NCBI GenBank assembly: GCA_004356555.1
Contig: SMWY01000075.1
Location: forward strand, 1 to 7,380
DNA length: 7,380 bases
Reading direction: 5' to 3'
Source: Candidatus Dadabacteria bacterium
GTDB taxonomy: Bacteria; Desulfobacterota_D; UBA1144; Nemesobacterales; UBA2774
Shown here: piece after piece, positions 5,754 through 7,380 of the stretch
Numbering within the stretch: position 1 is the first letter of the stretch
How the letters are laid out: every line of letters starts with the position of its first letter
Made by a program: the position numbers and the translations under genes
Notes under the pieces: generated by a model
What the model was told of the DNA's origin: nothing
What the model saw: the letters and a program-made list of their open reading frames with translations, nothing else
Database searches by the model: none

Positions 5754-7151
5754 ATGAGTAAGAAGATAGTAATCATAGGAGGAGGAATAACAGGGCTAAG
5801 CGCAGCACACCGTATCATCGAAATACAAAAAGAAAACAATCTTGATCTCGAAATACTTTTAATTGAAAAAAGTGATAAACTGGGCGGCGCTATCTCTACA
5901 ATTGAAAAGGACGGATTTCTTATTGAGGAAGGGCCTGATATGTTCTTCACAAAAAGGCCTTGGGCGCTTAACCTATCTAAAAGGCTTGACCTGGACCAGG
6001 ATTTAATCGAAACAAATGAAAAGAAAAGAGGAACTTTCGTTTTATGGCAAAAAAGGCTGGTCCCTGTTCCAGAAGGCTTTCTAATGCTGGCACCCTCAAA
6101 AATACTTCCGTTTTTGAAAACCTCTTTATTCTCCTGGCAGGGAAAATTAAGAATGTTAATGGATCTATTTATATCCAAAAAAGAGGTTGATGATGAAAGC
6201 CTCGCATCTTTTGTCAGACGCCGTTTTGGAAATGAAGCATTGGAACGAATAGCACAGCCAATGATAGGAGGAGTTTACACTGCAGATCCTGAAAAACTCA
6301 GCTTAAGAGCTACTATGCCCCAATTCTTAGAATTGGAAGAGAAATACGGGAGCGTTATAAAAGGTATGTCTTACAACGAGAAAGAGAATGAGGGTGACAT
6401 AGGAGCACGTTACAGTCACTTCTTATCTTTTAAAAACGGGATGGGAACTCTGATTAATACAATTGAGAGTAAGCTCCCTGAGAATTCAGTAAGCCTTGGT
6501 GAAACTGTTAAGAGAATCACTCCTTCTGATCAAGGTTGGAAGGTATTAACTCAAAAGAGGACAACTGATGCTTCCGCAATTATTATAACTACCCCCTCTT
6601 ATCACGCGGCATCTCTAATACAAAATTTTGATCCATCATTGGGGTCTGATTTATCATCTATCGAATACGCATCTTCTGCAGTAATAATTCTTGCATATAA
6701 GAGAGAGGACATATCACATGATCTTAACGGTTTTGGTTTTGTAGTTCCCGATATAGAAAATAGCAATTTAATAGCCTGCTCATTTAGCAGTATTAAGTTC
6801 GAGGGACGTGCTCCCCGGGGCTACGTTTTACTCCGTGCATTTGTAGGGGGGGCTCTAAACCCGGGTATTTGTGATCTAGAGGATACTATATTAATCCAAG
6901 AGGCAGAGAAAGAAGTATCTCAAATTTTAGGGATTAGTTCCGCTCCAGAATTCACAATTCTTAAGAGATACCCAGAAGCAATGCCGCAATACCATGTAGG
7001 ACATTTGCAAATTGTAGAAAAAATCAAAGAGAAGTTAAACCGGCACCAGTGCCTGGAAATTGCCGGCAACGCTTACAGCGGGGTAGGAATACCGGACTGT
7101 ATTCACTCAGGAGAACAAGCAGCAGAGGCAATATTAAAAGAGCTATTCTAA
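5754..7151 (+). CDS. hemY: HemY-type protoporphyrinogen (or coproporphyrinogen) oxidase
   Basis: This FAD enzyme of late haem synthesis removes six electrons from the porphyrinogen using oxygen, and is soluble or membrane-associated in the cytoplasm. At 465 residues it has the usual length. It shows the dinucleotide-binding start IVIIGGGITGLSAAHRI (5-21), the FAD-ribose glutamate E38 in EKSDKLGG (38-45), GPDMF (60-64), RRFGNEALERIAQPMIGGVY in the middle, the LSLRATMPQF segment, and the C-terminal FAD-contact motif GNAYSGVGIPDCI (438-450). No signal peptide is present. Start at 5754 leaves the Rossmann fold beginning at residue 5, as is typical. CCCC rather than a Shine-Dalgarno precedes it. 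Such genes are also annotated hemG, pgoX or cgoX. In Gram-negative lineages the substrate is usually protoporphyrinogen IX, in Gram-positives coproporphyrinogen III; the sequence alone does not decide. No other haem gene is nearby. Confidence 0.94.
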   Translation: MSKKIVIIGGGITGLSAAHRIIEIQKENNLDLEILLIEKSDKLGGAISTIEKDGFLIEEGPDMFFTKRPWALNLSKRLDLDQDLIETNEKKRGTFVLWQKRLVPVPEGFLMLAPSKILPFLKTSLFSWQGKLRMLMDLFISKKEVDDESLASFVRRRFGNEALERIAQPMIGGVYTADPEKLSLRATMPQFLELEEKYGSVIKGMSYNEKENEGDIGARYSHFLSFKNGMGTLINTIESKLPENSVSLGETVKRITPSDQGWKVLTQKRTTDASAIIITTPSYHAASLIQNFDPSLGSDLSSIEYASSAVIILAYKREDISHDLNGFGFVVPDIENSNLIACSFSSIKFEGRAPRGYVLLRAFVGGALNPGICDLEDTILIQEAEKEVSQILGISSAPEFTILKRYPEAMPQYHVGHLQIVEKIKEKLNRHQCLEIAGNAYSGVGIPDCIHSGEQAAEAILKELF

Positions 7152-7166
7152 GTATTTAGAGTTAGC

Positions 7167-7380
7167 TCATTCATGCTGAGCTTGAAGTTTGTTCCTCCTA
7201 GCCAACCACCTATAAATTTTCCTGGAAGCAAAAAAGATGATCACTACTACTACAATTACAGCCACAACAGGTAGAGTCAAAGCAAGTATAGACAGGATAA
7301 TAGAGCCGCCTGCTTCAGCAGTCGATACAATGGGGTTACCCAAACCTCCGGTAGTCGCTGTCGAGACTATTCTGGTTATG
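7167..7380 (-). CDS. DUF4126-like membrane protein, C-terminal part (partial, runs off right edge)
   Basis: The minus strand is open from the right edge to a TGA at 7169-7167, giving the last 70 residues. They begin with RIVSTATTGGLGNPIVSTAE, a segment I recognise as typical of DUF4126 proteins. A single strongly hydrophobic stretch follows (about 28-50, rich in Val and Ile), then a basic cytoplasmic-type tail (ASRKIYRWLARRNK) ending in QAQHE. The function of the family is not known. The gene is convergent with the HemY-type gene, with only 15 bp between the stop codons. The coding call rests on the open frame plus the membrane pattern; the family name rests on motif memory and is less sure. 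Confidence 0.7.
   Translation of the reverse strand, partial: ITRIVSTATTGGLGNPIVSTAEAGGSIILSILALTLPVVAVIVVVVIIFFASRKIYRWLARRNKLQAQHE

Noticed and set aside
5776..5788. Strong Shine-Dalgarno-like GGAGGAGGAATAA near the start of the HemY-type gene
   Set aside because: It encodes the glycines of the FAD-binding motif, lies downstream of the start, and no in-frame start codon follows at a useful distance.
5741..6178. A 145-codon minus-strand open frame at the start of the HemY-type gene
   Set aside because: It is antisense to the conserved FAD-binding fold; no independent coding signal was seen.
7164..7182. Inverted repeat AGCTCA / TGAGCT between the convergent hemY-type and DUF4126-like genes as a terminator
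   Set aside because: The stem is only 6 bp with a 7-base loop and no T-run follows on either strand; it also overlaps the stop codon of the minus-strand gene.

Overview
The window looks like a chromosomal segment of a Gram-negative (diderm) bacterium with an AT-rich genome (about 40% G+C by eye). The genes are bacterial housekeeping and envelope types: RecF, a prepilin peptidase, a HemY-type haem enzyme and a DsbD-like periplasmic reductase. One member, a two-ring Cdc48/VAT ATPase, is best known from archaea and eukaryotes but has a scattered bacterial distribution. A deltaproteobacterium-like or candidate-phylum lineage would fit; I cannot place it more precisely, and that placement is inference.

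Layout. Positions 1-2528 hold three genes on the minus strand, in transcription order: recF (GTG start at 2528), a PaaI-like hotdog thioesterase (1348-878), and the N-terminal part of a DsbD/ScsB-like thiol:disulfide reductase (start at 825), which runs off the left edge. Gaps of 79 and 52 bp with no convincing terminator suggest one transcript. A 130-bp intergenic region (2529-2658) carries good sigma-70-like promoters pointing both ways. To its right, on the plus strand, lie the 717-residue Cdc48-family ATPase (2659-4812), a prepilin peptidase that overlaps it by 8 bp (4805-5638), and, after a 115-bp gap with a nested inverted repeat, a HemY-type protoporphyrinogen/coproporphyrinogen oxidase (5754-7151). 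The right edge holds the C-terminal 70 residues of a DUF4126-like membrane protein on the minus strand, convergent with hemY.

How the genes relate. No single pathway links them. recF serves DNA gap repair, the reductase serves periplasmic thiol chemistry, the prepilin peptidase processes type IV pilin-like or type II secretion pseudopilins, and the oxidase serves haem synthesis. The tightest link is cdc48-pilD, whose reading frames overlap and are probably translationally coupled. I found no mobile element, CRISPR array, tRNA or rRNA. The most notable items are the bacterial Cdc48 with aromatic pore loops in both rings and its overlap with the prepilin peptidase. Next come recF separated from its usual replication-gene neighbours and the folded-looking leader in front of hemY.
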